From contig JAXCGZ010007594.1 of the NCBI GenBank assembly GCA_037179515.1, forward strand, positions 126,001-190,000: a DNA stretch of 64,000 nucleotides. The letters are read 5' to 3'. The DNA comes from Halocaridina rubra. Taxonomy: Eukaryota; Arthropoda; Malacostraca; Decapoda; Atyidae. The translations under genes were made by a program, and so were the position numbers. The notes below the pieces were generated by a model. That model was not told the DNA's origin and searched no databases. It saw nothing but the letters and a program-made list of their open reading frames with translations. The stretch's first letter is position 1. Every line of letters begins with the position of its first letter. Below, piece by piece: positions 63,851-64,000 of the stretch.

Positions 63851-64000
63851 CCCCCCTTAAGGGGGGTTTACACGGTCAAACGGTTCGTCGAACGCAGTTC
63901 GACAGACAAGTGTTTGAAGTGATGTTCGAACGTGTGAACGGGGTATTTGGTTGTCGAACTCGTTCGACAAACGTGTTCGACAACAAAATACCCCGTTCAC
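63851..64000. repeat. Palindrome-rich end of an unidentified DNA element
   Basis: CCCCCCTTAAGGGGGG (63851-63866) is a perfect palindrome centred on TTAA. Then come TTTACACGGTCAAACG and several GTTCG..CGAAC motifs. The last 67 bp form an inverted repeat with 26-bp arms (GTGAACGGGGTATTTGGTTG at 63934 against CAAAATACCCCGTTCAC ending at 64000, one mismatch). It continues past the window. Confidence 0.75.

Overview
The window is eukaryotic nuclear DNA. It has spliced genes with GT..AG introns of up to about 6 kb, dense nested transposons, long (AT)n, (ATT)n and (AG)n microsatellites, tRNA-derived SINEs and interstitial TTAGG telomere-type repeats. Together these suggest an arthropod, most likely a decapod crustacean. 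That placement is inferred from the style of repeats and introns; no database search was possible.

Two host genes are recognised and both can be assembled exon by exon with consistent phases. On the minus strand, 26225 down to 13602, is ALYREF/THOC4 (mRNA export adaptor): 7 coding exons, 365 aa, with both UAP56-binding motifs, one RRM and an unusually long RGG tail split over symmetric phase-1 exons. On the plus strand, 30072 to 43797, is the RAD51 paralogue RAD51D: 6 coding exons, 342 aa, with intact Walker A and B. They diverge head to head, about 3.85 kb between start codons.

Layout. 1-853: a Tigger-type DNA element inserted in the start of a different, TIGD1-like element, then AT microsatellites. 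1362-7921: an apparently full-length I-type non-LTR retrotransposon (zinc-knuckle ORF1; endonuclease-RT-RNase H ORF2; repeated 5' UTR monomers) inside an older CR1-like copy with a 9-bp target duplication. 8558-11870: a Tigger deletion derivative beside a decayed TIGD1-like transposase that carries a LINE insertion. 13602-26225: ALYREF, with introns holding a 160-bp triplication, several foldback MITEs, a 977-bp element with 9-bp duplications (MULE-like), and a CR1-like RT inside a palindromic MITE. 26226-30071: divergent intergenic region. 30072-43797: RAD51D, with a complete 2992-bp Tigger in intron 4, an antisense Tigger relic in intron 3 and many SINEs. 43798-53000: no recognised gene; SINEs, a second Tigger derivative and a degenerate ~105-bp tandem array. 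52973-53289: AT hairpin. 53290-62409: seven same-orientation CR1-like copies joined head to tail through their 14-bp 3' tails. 62410-64000: tandem repeats and the start of a palindromic element.

The host genes act in mRNA export (ALYREF) and homologous recombination (RAD51D); nothing in the sequence links them functionally beyond adjacency. Most remaining coding potential belongs to mobile elements, and most of those copies carry frameshifts or stops.
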